A DNA stretch of 64,000 nucleotides from Actinomycetes bacterium (GTDB lineage: Bacteria > Actinomycetota > Thermoleophilia > BMS3ABIN01): NCBI GenBank assembly GCA_021791195.1, contig JAJYXB010000019.1, positions 62,001 through 126,000 of the forward strand, written 5' to 3'. The stretch's first letter is position 1. Every line of letters begins with the position of its first letter. The notes beneath the pieces were generated by a model that saw nothing but the letters and a program-made list of their open reading frames with translations, did no database searches and was not told the origin of the DNA. Below, piece after piece: positions 52,167-60,389 of this stretch. The position numbers were made by a program, and so were the translations under genes.

Positions 52167-52280
52167 CAGGAGAAGCCGTCCGGACGACATTTCTTCCAGC
52201 TCGATGAGACCATGATCGCGTTCGTGGCATATCGGTTGCAGGAGGAGCCGTCCGCACGACGTTTCTTCCAGCTCGATGAG
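52167..52280. repeat. Two 42-bp direct repeats upstream of queD
   Basis: Units at 52167-52208 and 52239-52280 agree in 39 of 42 positions at a 72-bp period. They end 45 bp before queD. No hairpin typical of a preQ1 riboswitch is seen. A shorter repeat GGACTGGCTCCTT also occurs twice at about 52,090-52,116. Confidence 0.7.
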
Positions 52281-52325
52281 GTACAATCTTCTGCAGCGCC
52301 ACTGCTAAATTTTTGTGAGACGGAC

Positions 52326-52721
52326 ATGCGGATTTTCAAGGCTTTTTCCATCGAGGCAGCCCATTACCTGCCGAACCTGCCGGAGGAACACAAGTGCCGG
52401 CGGCTGCACGGCCATTCATTCCGGGTCGAGATCCACCTCAGCGGTGATATCGGCGCCGGCAGCGGCTGGGTGGTCGATTTCGCTTTCATCAAGGAGGCTT
52501 TCCGGCCGCTTTACGAGCAGCTGGACCATCGCTGCCTGAACGACGTCGCCGGGCTGGAAAATCCCACCAGCGAGAACATCGCCCGCTGGATCTGGGAGCG
52601 GCTGGCGCCGAGCCTGCCGGGACTTTGCCGCATCGTTGTCCAGGAGACCGCCAGCGCCGGCTGCGTTTATGACGGCCCCGGCGGCGAAGGTGGCGGCGCG
52701 GGAGTTGCTGATGCCTCGTAG
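52326..52721 (+). CDS. queD: 6-carboxy-5,6,7,8-tetrahydropterin synthase
   Basis: This 131-aa enzyme has the zinc ligands His in AAHYLPN and HGH in RRLHGHSF, and the LDHRCLNDV and PTSENIARWIWERL motifs of QueD. It converts dihydroneopterin triphosphate to the carboxy-tetrahydropterin in 7-deazaguanine synthesis. The ATG at 52326 begins the conserved fold; an open frame from 52212 reads through one repeat. It overlaps queC by 11 nt. Confidence 0.92.
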   Translation: MRIFKAFSIEAAHYLPNLPEEHKCRRLHGHSFRVEIHLSGDIGAGSGWVVDFAFIKEAFRPLYEQLDHRCLNDVAGLENPTSENIARWIWERLAPSLPGLCRIVVQETASAGCVYDGPGGEGGGAGVADAS

Positions 52722-53352
52722 GACGGTCTGCGTTTTTTCCGGCGGCATGGATTCCACCACGCTGCTTTATCAGCTGTTTGACGCAGGTGACGAAGTGCTG
52801 GCAGTCTCATTCGACTACGGCCAGCGGCACCGCAAGGAACTGGAGTTCGCCGCGCGCACCGCTGCCCGCCTGGAAATCGAACACCGGATCACCGATATCA
52901 GCGCCGTCAGCGGGCTGCTGCAGGGCAACGCGCTGACATCAGGCAGCGTCGCGGTCCCGCACGGCCACTATCAGGACGAGTCGATGCGTGTGACAGTCGT
53001 TCCCAACCGCAACATGATCATGATGGCGATCGCCGGCGGCTATGCCGTCGCCCGCGGCTGCGACCGGCTGGCAGTGGCGGTGCACGCCGGCGACCACGCA
53101 GTCTATCCCGACTGCCGGCCGGAATTTATCCGCAATTTCGAAGCGGCGCTCAGGTCAGGCAACTATGAGCCGGTAGCGGTCTACGCGCCTTTTACCGGCT
53201 GGACGAAGACTGATATTGTGCGCCTGGGGCTGAAGCTGGGTATAGACTACGAGCGCGATACCTGGAGCTGCTACGAGGGCGGCGCCGAGCCGTGCGGCCG
53301 CTGCGGCACCTGCGTGGAGCGGGCCGAGGCGCTGGCAGCGGCAGCAGGCTGA
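52711..53352 (+). CDS. queC: 7-cyano-7-deazaguanine synthase
   Basis: This 213-aa enzyme has the PP-loop SGGMDSTTLLY, FDYGQRH, and a C-terminal zinc site CYEGGAEPCGRCGTCVERAEA. It makes preQ0 from carboxy-deazaguanine and ammonium with ATP. The ATG at 52711 has GGGAG 6 nt upstream and lies inside the end of queD. Confidence 0.95.
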   Translation: MPRRTVCVFSGGMDSTTLLYQLFDAGDEVLAVSFDYGQRHRKELEFAARTAARLEIEHRITDISAVSGLLQGNALTSGSVAVPHGHYQDESMRVTVVPNRNMIMMAIAGGYAVARGCDRLAVAVHAGDHAVYPDCRPEFIRNFEAALRSGNYEPVAVYAPFTGWTKTDIVRLGLKLGIDYERDTWSCYEGGAEPCGRCGTCVERAEALAAAAG

Positions 53353-53439
53353 TCGGACCGCTGGGGCAGGGCCAGACAGCCCGGCCTGAACAACAGCGGC
53401 GCTTTGACTGTTAATGACACTGACCTGAGGGAGAAGGAG

Positions 53440-53871
53440 ATGACCGAAGACTGGCAATTTGAAAACAGGATCGAAGATATGACCGACGCGCAGCTTCAGG
53501 AGCGCATCGAGGCCGCCATGAGCTTCGAGAACGCCTATCCGATCCGGACCATCCCCTATGCCGGCAAGGTCTCCCAGGTTGTCAGCTACGACTTTGCCGA
53601 GCTGGTGGCGCGCTGCCCGGTGACAGGCTATCTGGATTTCTACCGGGCGAAGATCGATTTCATCCCCGGCAACCTGCTGCCGGAGCTGAAGTCGCTGAAG
53701 CTGTATTACTTCGGCTTTGCCGATCTGCCGATCTCGCACGAACACCTGGCGGCGCGAATTTATACCGAATTTTGCGATGTGGTCAAGCCGGTGGTCTGCC
53801 GGCTGGTGATCACCGCCGGCATCCGGGGCGGGATCGAGACCACGGTGCTGGTCGGGGAAAAAGAACTTTAA
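53440..53871 (+). CDS. queF: NADPH-dependent preQ0 reductase
   Basis: This 143-aa protein of the short (type I) QueF family has the catalytic Cys in RCPVTGYLDFY and the ESKSLK-like ELKSLKLYYFGF, followed by HE in ISHEHLA. It reduces preQ0 to preQ1. GAGGGAGAAGGAG precedes the ATG at 53440; a TTG at 53404 is an alternative. Its presence shows that the pathway goes on to queuosine rather than stopping at preQ0. Confidence 0.93.
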   Translation: MTEDWQFENRIEDMTDAQLQERIEAAMSFENAYPIRTIPYAGKVSQVVSYDFAELVARCPVTGYLDFYRAKIDFIPGNLLPELKSLKLYYFGFADLPISHEHLAARIYTEFCDVVKPVVCRLVITAGIRGGIETTVLVGEKEL

Positions 53872-53875
53872 GCCT

Positions 53876-53896
53876 GCCCGGCGGACGCCGCCGGGC
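53876..53896. terminator. Hairpin between convergent queF and queE
   Basis: A perfect 9-bp GC-rich stem (GCCCGGCGG / CCGCCGGGC) with an ACG loop fills the gap between the two stop codons. No T-run follows on either side, so it may be a 3' stabilising or weak terminating structure. Confidence 0.5.
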
Positions 53897-54516
53897 TAGC
53901 GGATCCCCAGCAGCACCTGCAGCCGCGGCAGCAGCCGCCAGCCGCGTGCCCGCACCGGCTCCGCCAGCAGCGCCATCTTTTCCAGCATCAGCCGCGCATC
54001 AGTGCCCAGCGGCATGACGATGACGTCGCGGCCGGGATGCAGCCCCGCCAGCCACGCGATTTCATCCAGATCCTCAACCGTATCCACCGCGAACTTCAGC
54101 GGCCCCGGCGGCAACCCCGGCGCCAACTCGCGCCGGGAGGCCGGCACACCGGAATTTGACAGCTTGGGCGAGATGACGAAGTTTTCCACCAATTCCGCCA
54201 GCCCCGCGGGCGGAGCGATCGTACCGTTGGTCTCGATGTCCACCCGGCCGCCGCTGCCGCGGATGGCCCGCGCCAGCTCGACCAGCTGCTCGCCGGCCAG
54301 CATAGGTTCGCCGCCGGTGATCACCACCCTGCCGGGACCGCCGGCCGCCGCCGCCAGAACGGCGCCGGTCGCCATCGGCCGGCCGCTTTCATGCGCGGTA
54401 TCGCAGTAAGAGCAGTCCAGATTGCAGCCGGCCAGGCGAACGAAAGTGGCCGGTGCCCCCAGTGCCGGCCCTTCCCCCTGCAAAGACTGAAATATCTCAT
54501 TGACCGTCAGCGGCAT
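53896..54516 (-). CDS. queE: 7-carboxy-7-deazaguanine synthase
   Basis: This 206-aa radical SAM enzyme has CNLDCSYCDT (C-x3-C-x2-C), VNEIFQSLQGEG at the start and VITGGEPML and DIETNGTIAPP downstream, as in QueE. It catalyses ring contraction to 7-carboxy-7-deazaguanine. It converges with queF and completes the queDCEF set; tgt, queA and the epoxyqueuosine reductase are not in the window. Confidence 0.94.
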   Translation of the reverse strand: MPLTVNEIFQSLQGEGPALGAPATFVRLAGCNLDCSYCDTAHESGRPMATGAVLAAAAGGPGRVVITGGEPMLAGEQLVELARAIRGSGGRVDIETNGTIAPPAGLAELVENFVISPKLSNSGVPASRRELAPGLPPGPLKFAVDTVEDLDEIAWLAGLHPGRDVIVMPLGTDARLMLEKMALLAEPVRARGWRLLPRLQVLLGIR

Positions 54517-54525
54517 GCCCTGATT

Positions 54526-55272
54526 TTACTCCCATTTGCCGGCGGCTTCGCGCCGGATGGCCTGGAATTTGTAGCCGAAGCCGTAAGAGGTGTGCAGGAA
54601 TTTATACTGTGGCAGCTTCGCCTTCAGTTTTTTCCGCAGCCGGCGGACGAAGACATCCACTGACCGGTCGCCCGGCATGAACTCATAGCCCCAGACCGTG
54701 CGATAGATCTCGTCGCGCGGCACGATTCGCGGCGAACAGGCAGCCAGGTGGTGGAGAATCGCGAATTCCTTGCGGGTTAACTCGACCGCCTCGCCATCCG
54801 CCAGCACCTCCCTGCTGCCGGGGTCGATGACCAGCGGCGCGGCGACAATCCGCTCAGCCGCCGCAGGCTCACGCTCGCCGCGGGCCCGCCTCAGATTGGC
54901 GCCCACCCGCGCCACCAGCTCGGCCATGCCAAACGGCTTGGTGATGAAATCGTCGGCTCCCAGCGACAGGCCCGTCACCTTGTCGGATTCGGCCGTCCTG
55001 GCGCTGCAGATGATGATAGGGAAGCGGTAATCCTCGCGGCGGATCTGCTCACAAAGCTTCCACCCGTCCAGTAGCGGCAGCATCAGGTCGAGGATGAGCA
55101 GGTCGGGGTCCTGGCGCCGGACCTGGCGCAGGCCCTCCAGCCCGTCCAGCGCCGTACGGCACAGGTAGCCCTGCCGCTTCAGGTTATAGACGATGGCTTC
55201 CGAGATGATTTCATCGTCCTCCACCAGCAGCACCCGCGCAGGTTGATGCTGTGGCTGCAATGTCATCATCAC
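54526..55272 (-). CDS. OmpR/PhoB-family response regulator next to pstS
   Basis: This 248-aa regulator has a receiver domain with VLLVEDDE, DLLILDLMLP (phosphorylated Asp), CSARTAESDKV and TKPFG, and a winged-helix DNA-binding domain ending in RSVDVFVRRLRKKL and YGFGYKF. It lies 97 bp downstream of pstS in the same direction, separated by a hairpin. It is a close paralogue of the regulator at 62427. GGAAAGG precedes two adjacent ATG codons. Confidence 0.92.
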   Translation of the reverse strand: MMMTLQPQHQPARVLLVEDDEIISEAIVYNLKRQGYLCRTALDGLEGLRQVRRQDPDLLILDLMLPLLDGWKLCEQIRREDYRFPIIICSARTAESDKVTGLSLGADDFITKPFGMAELVARVGANLRRARGEREPAAAERIVAAPLVIDPGSREVLADGEAVELTRKEFAILHHLAACSPRIVPRDEIYRTVWGYEFMPGDRSVDVFVRRLRKKLKAKLPQYKFLHTSYGFGYKFQAIRREAAGKWE

Positions 55273-55303
55273 ACCCTTTCCTTGTTGCCGGAATAACGGG
55301 CAC

Positions 55304-55326
55304 GGGCCCGCCGATGTGGCGGGCCC
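55304..55326. terminator. Hairpin between pstS and the response regulator
   Basis: A perfect 9-bp stem (GGGCCCGCC / GGCGGGCCC, loop GATGT) in the pstS-regulator gap. No T-run follows, so it may attenuate or stabilise the pstS transcript rather than end it fully. Confidence 0.5.
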
Positions 55327-55369
55327 GCGACCAGGTCTGGCTTGACGTACGCCATGAATCGTGATTGTT

Positions 55370-56476
55370 CTACGAAGCGGGTGCCAGGCTCTGGCCTTTG
55401 TAATTGATCTTGCGGATCTGCGCCTCCACCTTGGTCACCATTTGCGGCGGCTGGGCCACGTAATCGAGGCTGGCCCCGAACTGCTGGCCGTCATGGATGC
55501 CCCACCAGAGGAAGTCGACCAGCGCTTTGCCCTTGGCCTGATCCTGCTGGTCCTTGTACACCAGGATGTAGGTGAAGCCGGAGATGGGATAGGCGTTGGC
55601 GCCGTCCGGGTTGCCGACCGAGCCCGACCGGAAGTCGGCCGGCATGTTGGCCACCGCGGTCTGGATCGCCGCCTTGGTGTTGTCCAGCGTCGGCTCGACA
55701 AAGTTGCCGGCCTTGTTCTTGATCAACGCATAGGGCAGGTTGTTCTGCTTGGCATATGACAGCTCCACATAGCCGATCGAGCCCTCTGACTGCTTCACCT
55801 GGCCCGTAACGCCCTCGCTGCCCTTGCCGCCCAGGCCCACCGGCCACTTCACATCGGTGCTGGCGCCGACCTGGCTCTTCCAGTCGGGACTGACCGCGGA
55901 GAGATAGCTGGTGTAGATGTTGGTGGTGCCGCTGCCGTCAGAACGGTGCACGGTGACGATGGGCTCATCGGGGAAGTTGACACCGGGGTTGTCCGCCTTG
56001 AGCGCCGGATCGTTCCAGTTCTTGATCTGGCCCAGATAGATCCTGGACAGCACATCCGGGGAGAGCTTCAGCTTGTTGGGCACGCCCTTGACGTTGTAAG
56101 TGATGGCGACCGCGCCAGCGACCGTGGGGATATGCAGCACTTCCCGCGGCGCCTTGGCGATCTGCGAGTCGGTCATGGGAGCATCCGTGGCGCCCCAGTC
56201 GACCGTCTCGGCGGTGAACTGCTGGATGCCGGCGCCGCTGCCGATCGACTGATAATTGATGGTCACGCCGGGCTGCACCTTGCTGTATTCATCAAACCAC
56301 TTCGAATAAATCGGGTAGGCAAACGTCGAGCCGGCGCCAGTCAGCTGGGCGCTGTCGGAGCCGCCGCCCGTGGAGCTGCCGCTGCTGCCGCATCCCGCAG
56401 CCACCGCGATCACCCCGATCGCGGAGAGCAGGGCCGCGACCACCGCAATGATTTTGATAATTCCCTTGTTTTTCAA
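55370..56476 (-). CDS. pstS: Phosphate ABC transporter substrate-binding lipoprotein
   Basis: This 368-aa protein has a lipobox (VAAGC) and the PstS fold: GAGSTFAYPIYSKWFDEY, SGAGIQQFTAETVDWGATDAPM, HRSDGSGTTNIYTSYL and GSIGYVELSYA. The TTG at 56476 is chosen for AGGAGG upstream. It binds phosphate outside the membrane. A PHO box of four 11-bp repeats lies 73-112 bp upstream. Confidence 0.95.
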   Translation of the reverse strand: MKNKGIIKIIAVVAALLSAIGVIAVAAGCGSSGSSTGGGSDSAQLTGAGSTFAYPIYSKWFDEYSKVQPGVTINYQSIGSGAGIQQFTAETVDWGATDAPMTDSQIAKAPREVLHIPTVAGAVAITYNVKGVPNKLKLSPDVLSRIYLGQIKNWNDPALKADNPGVNFPDEPIVTVHRSDGSGTTNIYTSYLSAVSPDWKSQVGASTDVKWPVGLGGKGSEGVTGQVKQSEGSIGYVELSYAKQNNLPYALIKNKAGNFVEPTLDNTKAAIQTAVANMPADFRSGSVGNPDGANAYPISGFTYILVYKDQQDQAKGKALVDFLWWGIHDGQQFGASLDYVAQPPQMVTKVEAQIRKINYKGQSLAPAS

Positions 56477-56548
56477 ACCGATCAATCCTCCTGAACTTGA
56501 TATTTTTTCCTTTGACGGCATCAGGCTAGCAGAACGAAGAACTCCGCA

Positions 56549-56588
56549 GGTTACAAAGTGGTAAATAATTTGTGAACAAAAGGTTAAC
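56549..56588 (-). promoter_or_regulatory. PHO box of pstS (four 11-bp repeats)
   Basis: On the minus strand GTTAACC-TTTT, GTTCACA-AATT, ATTTACC-ACTT and TGTAACC follow at 11-bp steps, the arrangement recognised by PhoP/PhoB-type regulators in actinobacteria. It is 40 nt long, like the box upstream of pstC. Confidence 0.8.
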
Positions 56589-56607
56589 GCCCCGGGATGC
56601 GGACATT

Positions 56608-56640
56608 GAGGGACGTTGCTTTCCTAACGATCCTAAATAG
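56608..56640. repeat. Left REP-like unit of a bracketed 750-bp segment
   Basis: GAGGGACGTTGCTTTCCTAA and following bases to 56640 match, in reverse complement, the unit at 57331-57357 with 1 difference in 26 bp. They form terminal inverted repeats around the small HTH gene. The remaining part of the 56,641-56,800 gap has no gene. Confidence 0.75.
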
Positions 56641-56817
56641 GCCTCATCCTGGAACACGGACTCGCCCATCCTCAAGGCACGGCAGCCACAGTATCCGCGC
56701 ACCATCCCTTCTCAACAAAAAAGCAACATAAATGTCCCTATTTTTTAACACCGGCGCAGATAAATGTTGCTAGCATGGCAGCGACATTCAATCCGGATGA
56801 TGAAAGGAGGGATGCAT

Positions 56818-57063
56818 TTGAATACCGTCTTTGAGGAGATGAAGGGCGTCCACACAAACAGCAAGCTGGAGATCATCTGCTGTCTGCTGGCTCACCAGGA
56901 CGAGCCGGTCCGGCTCGATGAGATCGTCGAGAGCACCGGCCTGCCGCTGGAGAAAGTCGAGCGCGAGCTGGACGAGCTGGAAGGACCGTTCGGTTCCGCG
57001 GAAACCGGCGGCGGTTACATCCACCGCGCCCGCTGTAGCAGCCAGGCCGTGTTCATTGCCTAG
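56818..57063 (+). CDS. Small winged-helix-like protein in the pst locus
   Basis: This 81-aa protein has a helix-rich HTH-like pattern (SKLEIICCLLAHQDEPVRLDEIVESTGLPLEKVERELDELEG) followed by a short strand pair and a Cys-containing tail. The TTG at 56818 has a perfect AAGGAGG 7 nt upstream. No family recognised. It lies between the divergent PHO boxes of pstS and pstC and is bracketed by inverted REP-like units. Confidence 0.65.
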   Translation: MNTVFEEMKGVHTNSKLEIICCLLAHQDEPVRLDEIVESTGLPLEKVERELDELEGPFGSAETGGGYIHRARCSSQAVFIA

Positions 57064-57139
57064 ACGGCCGCGCAGCGTCCCGGACAGTGCTGTGTCCGGA
57101 CGGCATGCAGCTTCGCGCAATGCCGGCGGCGCCGTTCAC

Positions 57140-57167
57140 GAACGTCCCCCGCAGGGAGGGGACGTTC
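57140..57167. repeat. Short palindromic REP-like unit
   Basis: GAACGTCCCC and GGGGACGTTC are perfect inverted arms around an 8-nt spacer. It shares the GGGGACGTTC core of the family and lies inside the segment bracketed by the units at 56608 and 57331. Confidence 0.65.
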
Positions 57168-57330
57168 CCGTGGCCGGGCAAGACCTGCCACCGATTGATC
57201 GGCCATCCGTCAGCCAGTTCCAAACTTCTTTCCATATGGCAAGTTTCGCCGCACTCCGCATTGTCCACCCTCCCAAGCCCAGGTTTTCGCCCCTACTGCA
57301 GGCATGATGAAGAGGGACGGCAGCTGAAAG

Positions 57331-57357
57331 TAGGATCGGTAGGAAAGCAACGTCCCC
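57331..57357. repeat. Right REP-like unit of the bracketed segment
   Basis: TAGGATCGGTAGGAAAGCAA to 57357 is the inverted partner of the unit at 56608-56640. It ends 8 bp before the pstC PHO box. The gap 57,064-57,330 contains the palindrome at 57140 and nothing else recognised. Confidence 0.75.
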
Positions 57358-57365
57358 GTTCGCGC

Positions 57366-57405
57366 GTTCACATTTTTGTAACAACTTTTTAACCGCTCTG
57401 TAACC
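57366..57405 (+). promoter_or_regulatory. PHO box of pstC (four 11-bp repeats)
   Basis: GTTCACA-TTTT, TGTAACA-ACTT, TTTAACC-GCTC and TGTAACC at 11-bp spacing, the same 40-nt layout as the box upstream of pstS. It should drive pstC-pstA-pstB-phoU under phosphate limitation. Confidence 0.8.
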
Positions 57406-57430
57406 TGTATCCGGCGCCAATCTGTTACGG

Positions 57431-58555
57431 TTGGCTAAAGTCCCCGGCCGGGAACGGCTGCAGCGGCCTGTTCCCCATTTTCCTGGTTTATCCATCCCTG
57501 ACAGAGCAAGGAAAACCAGACGCAGGCGGGACGGACCTGACTCGCCGGAAAGGCATCCCATAACTGACAGCACGCCAACAACCACCAGCGGCATCCGCGG
57601 CAAACTCGCCTCGGCGGTAAAGCCGGCGCGCGGCCGCCTGGGTGATTCACTTTTCGCCGCCATCACACTGCTGGCAGTAGCCACCATCATCATCCTGATG
57701 GCGCTGTTGATCTACGAACTGGTGCAGCAGGCGCTGCCGGCGATCCGGGCTTTCGGCGCCGGCTTCCTGATCTCGACCAACTGGGATCCGGTAAACAATA
57801 TCTACGGCGCCCTGCCGTTCATTTTCGGCACGGTCGTCTCGTCGCTGCTGGCGCTGCTGATGGCGGTGCCGCTGAGCCTGGGGATCGCGATCTATCTGAG
57901 CCAGTTCGCGCCCAAATGGCTCCGCTCGCCACTGGGATTCGTGGTCGAGCTGCTGGCGGCCATTCCCAGCGTCGTCTACGGCCTCTGGGGGATCTTCGTG
58001 CTGGCTCCCTTTCTGGGCCGGACGGTGGAGCCTTTTCTCTCCGGCCATCTGGGCAGCATCCCATTTTTCGCCGGCCCGGTCTACGGCGTCGGCCTGTTCG
58101 CCGCCTCGGTGGTGCTCGCGATCATGATCATTCCCACGATCTCGGCAATCTCCCGCGAGTCGATGCTCAACGTTTCCCGCGATCAAAAAGAGGCGGCGCA
58201 GGCGCTGGGGGCGACGCCCTGGGAGACAGTGAAGATGGCGGTGCTGCCGCTGTCGCGGCCGGGCATCATCGGCGCGGTCATCCTGGGGCTGGGACGCGCA
58301 CTGGGCGAGACGATGGCGGTGACGATGCTGATCGGCAACAGCCCCAAGATCTCCGCGTCGATCTTCGCGCCCGCCTACTCGATCGCCAGCGTTATCGCCA
58401 GCGAGTTCCAGGAGGTGACAGCGGGCGTGCATATGGCGGCGCTGATCGAGATGGCGCTCATCTTGCTGGTGATCACCCTGATGCTCAACCTGCTGGCGCG
58501 CCTGCTGATCCAGAAAACGGGCGGCCGGGCGCTCAAGTCCAGAGGGCGGTCATGA
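57431..58555 (+). CDS. pstC: Phosphate ABC transporter permease PstC
   Basis: This protein of up to 374 aa has six membrane helices and the ABC permease loop EAAQALGATPWETVKMAVLPLSRPGIIGAVILGLGRALGETMAV. The hydrophobic part begins near residue 72. The upstream part is polar and basic, and no ATG is available, so the TTG at 57431 is taken with low certainty; a shorter protein is likely. pstA overlaps by 4 nt. Confidence 0.9.
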   Translation: MAKVPGRERLQRPVPHFPGLSIPDRARKTRRRRDGPDSPERHPITDSTPTTTSGIRGKLASAVKPARGRLGDSLFAAITLLAVATIIILMALLIYELVQQALPAIRAFGAGFLISTNWDPVNNIYGALPFIFGTVVSSLLALLMAVPLSLGIAIYLSQFAPKWLRSPLGFVVELLAAIPSVVYGLWGIFVLAPFLGRTVEPFLSGHLGSIPFFAGPVYGVGLFAASVVLAIMIIPTISAISRESMLNVSRDQKEAAQALGATPWETVKMAVLPLSRPGIIGAVILGLGRALGETMAVTMLIGNSPKISASIFAPAYSIASVIASEFQEVTAGVHMAALIEMALILLVITLMLNLLARLLIQKTGGRALKSRGRS

Positions 58556-59592
58556 ACCTGAACCTGAACCGGGATCCGGGGGAAGAAGTGCGCGCGGCCG
58601 ATCCGGAGCCGGAAACAGCGGCCGCGACCGAACCGTCCGCCGTGGAGGCAGCACCGGACGATGCGCTGACGGCTCCGCGGGAGCCGGAGCAGGAGCCGCA
58701 GGAGCGTGGCGCGCTTGGCCGCGACGGCGAGCTGCGCCGGCATAGCGAGCTGCACCGCCGCAGCCGCATCATCCGCAGCGACCTGGCGCATATCCTCTGC
58801 GCCCTGTCAACGCTTATCGCGATGATCCCGCTTGTGCTAATTCTTTTTTATGTCATTTACCAGGGCGCCGGCGCCCTCAACCTCGATTTCATCACGCAGC
58901 TGCCCAAGCCGGTAGGCGAACCCGGCGGCGGCATGGGCAACGCCATCGTCGGCTCGCTGATGCTGATGGGCATCGCCGCCGTCATCGGTCTGCCGGTGGG
59001 CGTGCTGGCCGGGACCTTCCTGGCAGAGTTCCGCAGCCCGCGGCTGAGCTGGTTCGTGCGGCTGCTGGCTGACATCCTAAGCGGCGTGCCTTCCATCATC
59101 GTCGGCGTGTTTGTCTATACACTGCTGGTGCTGACCTTCAAACAGTTCTCGGCGCTGGCCGGCGGCCTGGCGCTGGGCATTCTGATGCTCCCCACCGTCG
59201 CGCGCACCACCGAGGAGATGCTGCGGATGGTGCCCGACTCGCTGCGGGAAGCCTCGCTGGCGCTGGGCATCCCCCGCTGGCGCACGATCATCAGCGTCAT
59301 CATCAAGACCGCCGGCGGCGGCATCATGACCGGCGTGATGCTAGCGATCGCGCGCATCGCCGGCGAGACGGCGCCGCTGCTGTTCACGGCGCTCAACAGC
59401 CGCACCTGGCCCACCGGCATCGACAAGCCGGTGGCTTCGCTGCCAGTGCAGATATATCAGTACGCCATCTCGCCGTTTGACGCCTGGCATCAGCAGGCGT
59501 GGGCGGGCTCGCTGGTGCTGGTGCTGATGGTGCTAATATTGAGCGTCGGATCAAAGCTTTACTTTGGCAGAAAAATGCAGAGAGCAAGATAA
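58552..59592 (+). CDS. pstA: Phosphate ABC transporter permease PstA
   Basis: This 346-aa permease has an unusual ~80-residue Glu/Pro/Ala-rich cytoplasmic N-terminus before the first helix. Six helices and the loop motif REASLALGIPRWRTIISVIIKTAGGGIMTGVMLAIARIAGETAPL identify PstA. The ATG overlaps the pstC stop (ATGA); the open frame further upstream is a shadow within pstC. Confidence 0.93.
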   Translation: MNLNLNRDPGEEVRAADPEPETAAATEPSAVEAAPDDALTAPREPEQEPQERGALGRDGELRRHSELHRRSRIIRSDLAHILCALSTLIAMIPLVLILFYVIYQGAGALNLDFITQLPKPVGEPGGGMGNAIVGSLMLMGIAAVIGLPVGVLAGTFLAEFRSPRLSWFVRLLADILSGVPSIIVGVFVYTLLVLTFKQFSALAGGLALGILMLPTVARTTEEMLRMVPDSLREASLALGIPRWRTIISVIIKTAGGGIMTGVMLAIARIAGETAPLLFTALNSRTWPTGIDKPVASLPVQIYQYAISPFDAWHQQAWAGSLVLVLMVLILSVGSKLYFGRKMQRAR

Positions 59593-59607
59593 GAGAGTGA
59601 GTCACTA

Positions 59608-60387
59608 ATGGCAGGATGCATTACCACAAAACATCTGAGCGCTTCCTTCGGCGATATCCACGCGATCGAAGATGTCTCGGTCGAGATCATGGCCAACAAG
59701 GTCACGGCGATCATCGGCCCCTCCGGCTGCGGCAAATCCACATTCCTGCGCTGCCTCAACCGGATGCACGAACTCGTCCCGGGCGCCAGGGTAACTGGCG
59801 AAGTCTCCTGGGATGGCCGCAACATCTATGCCCCGGAGATGGACGCCACCCTGGTGCGGCGCGGCATCGGCATGGTCTTCCAGAAGCCGAACCCGTTCCC
59901 CCTGATGTCGATTGAGGACAACGTCAGCGCGGGCCTCAGGCTGGCCGGCGGCAGGATGCGCAAGGCCAAGGTCGCCGAGATCGTTGAGCGCAGCCTGCGA
60001 CTGTCAGCTTTGTGGGACGAGGTCAAGAACAAGCTGCATAAACCGGGTGGCAGCCTCTCCGGCGGCCAGCAGCAGCGGCTGTGCATCGCCCGGGCGCTGG
60101 CGGTGGAGCCGGACATCATCCTCATGGACGAGCCCTGCTCGGCGCTGGACCCCGCCTCGACGCAGAAGATAGAGGATACGATGGAGAAGCTGAAGAAGGA
60201 TTACACCATCGTCATCGTCACGCACAACATGCAGCAGGCGGCGCGCGTCTCCGACATGACCGGCTTCATGCTGTCCACCGAGATGGGCGAGCCGGGACGC
60301 ATGATCGAGTTCGGCCTCACGAACAAGATCTTCACCATGCCCGACCGGAAGGAAACGGAAAATTACATCACGGGGAGGTTCGGCTAG
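59608..60387 (+). CDS. pstB: Phosphate ABC transporter ATP-binding protein
   Basis: This 259-aa ATPase has Walker [31 protein letters not shown]-loop QKPNPFP, signature [19 protein letters not shown] and Walker [13 protein letters not shown]. It powers phosphate import with PstC/PstA. It starts 15 bp after pstA, with GAGTGAG upstream. Confidence 0.96.
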   Translation: MAGCITTKHLSASFGDIHAIEDVSVEIMANKVTAIIGPSGCGKSTFLRCLNRMHELVPGARVTGEVSWDGRNIYAPEMDATLVRRGIGMVFQKPNPFPLMSIEDNVSAGLRLAGGRMRKAKVAEIVERSLRLSALWDEVKNKLHKPGGSLSGGQQQRLCIARALAVEPDIILMDEPCSALDPASTQKIEDTMEKLKKDYTIVIVTHNMQQAARVSDMTGFMLSTEMGEPGRMIEFGLTNKIFTMPDRKETENYITGRFG

Positions 60388-60389
60388 CA

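Noticed and set aside
51327-52286. 319-codon minus-strand frame
   Set aside because: Antisense to the MFS gene; His/Arg/Gln-rich low-complexity translation.
57916-58551. N-terminal extension of pstA
   Set aside because: Lies wholly inside pstC in another frame; the ATG overlapping the pstC stop is the real start.
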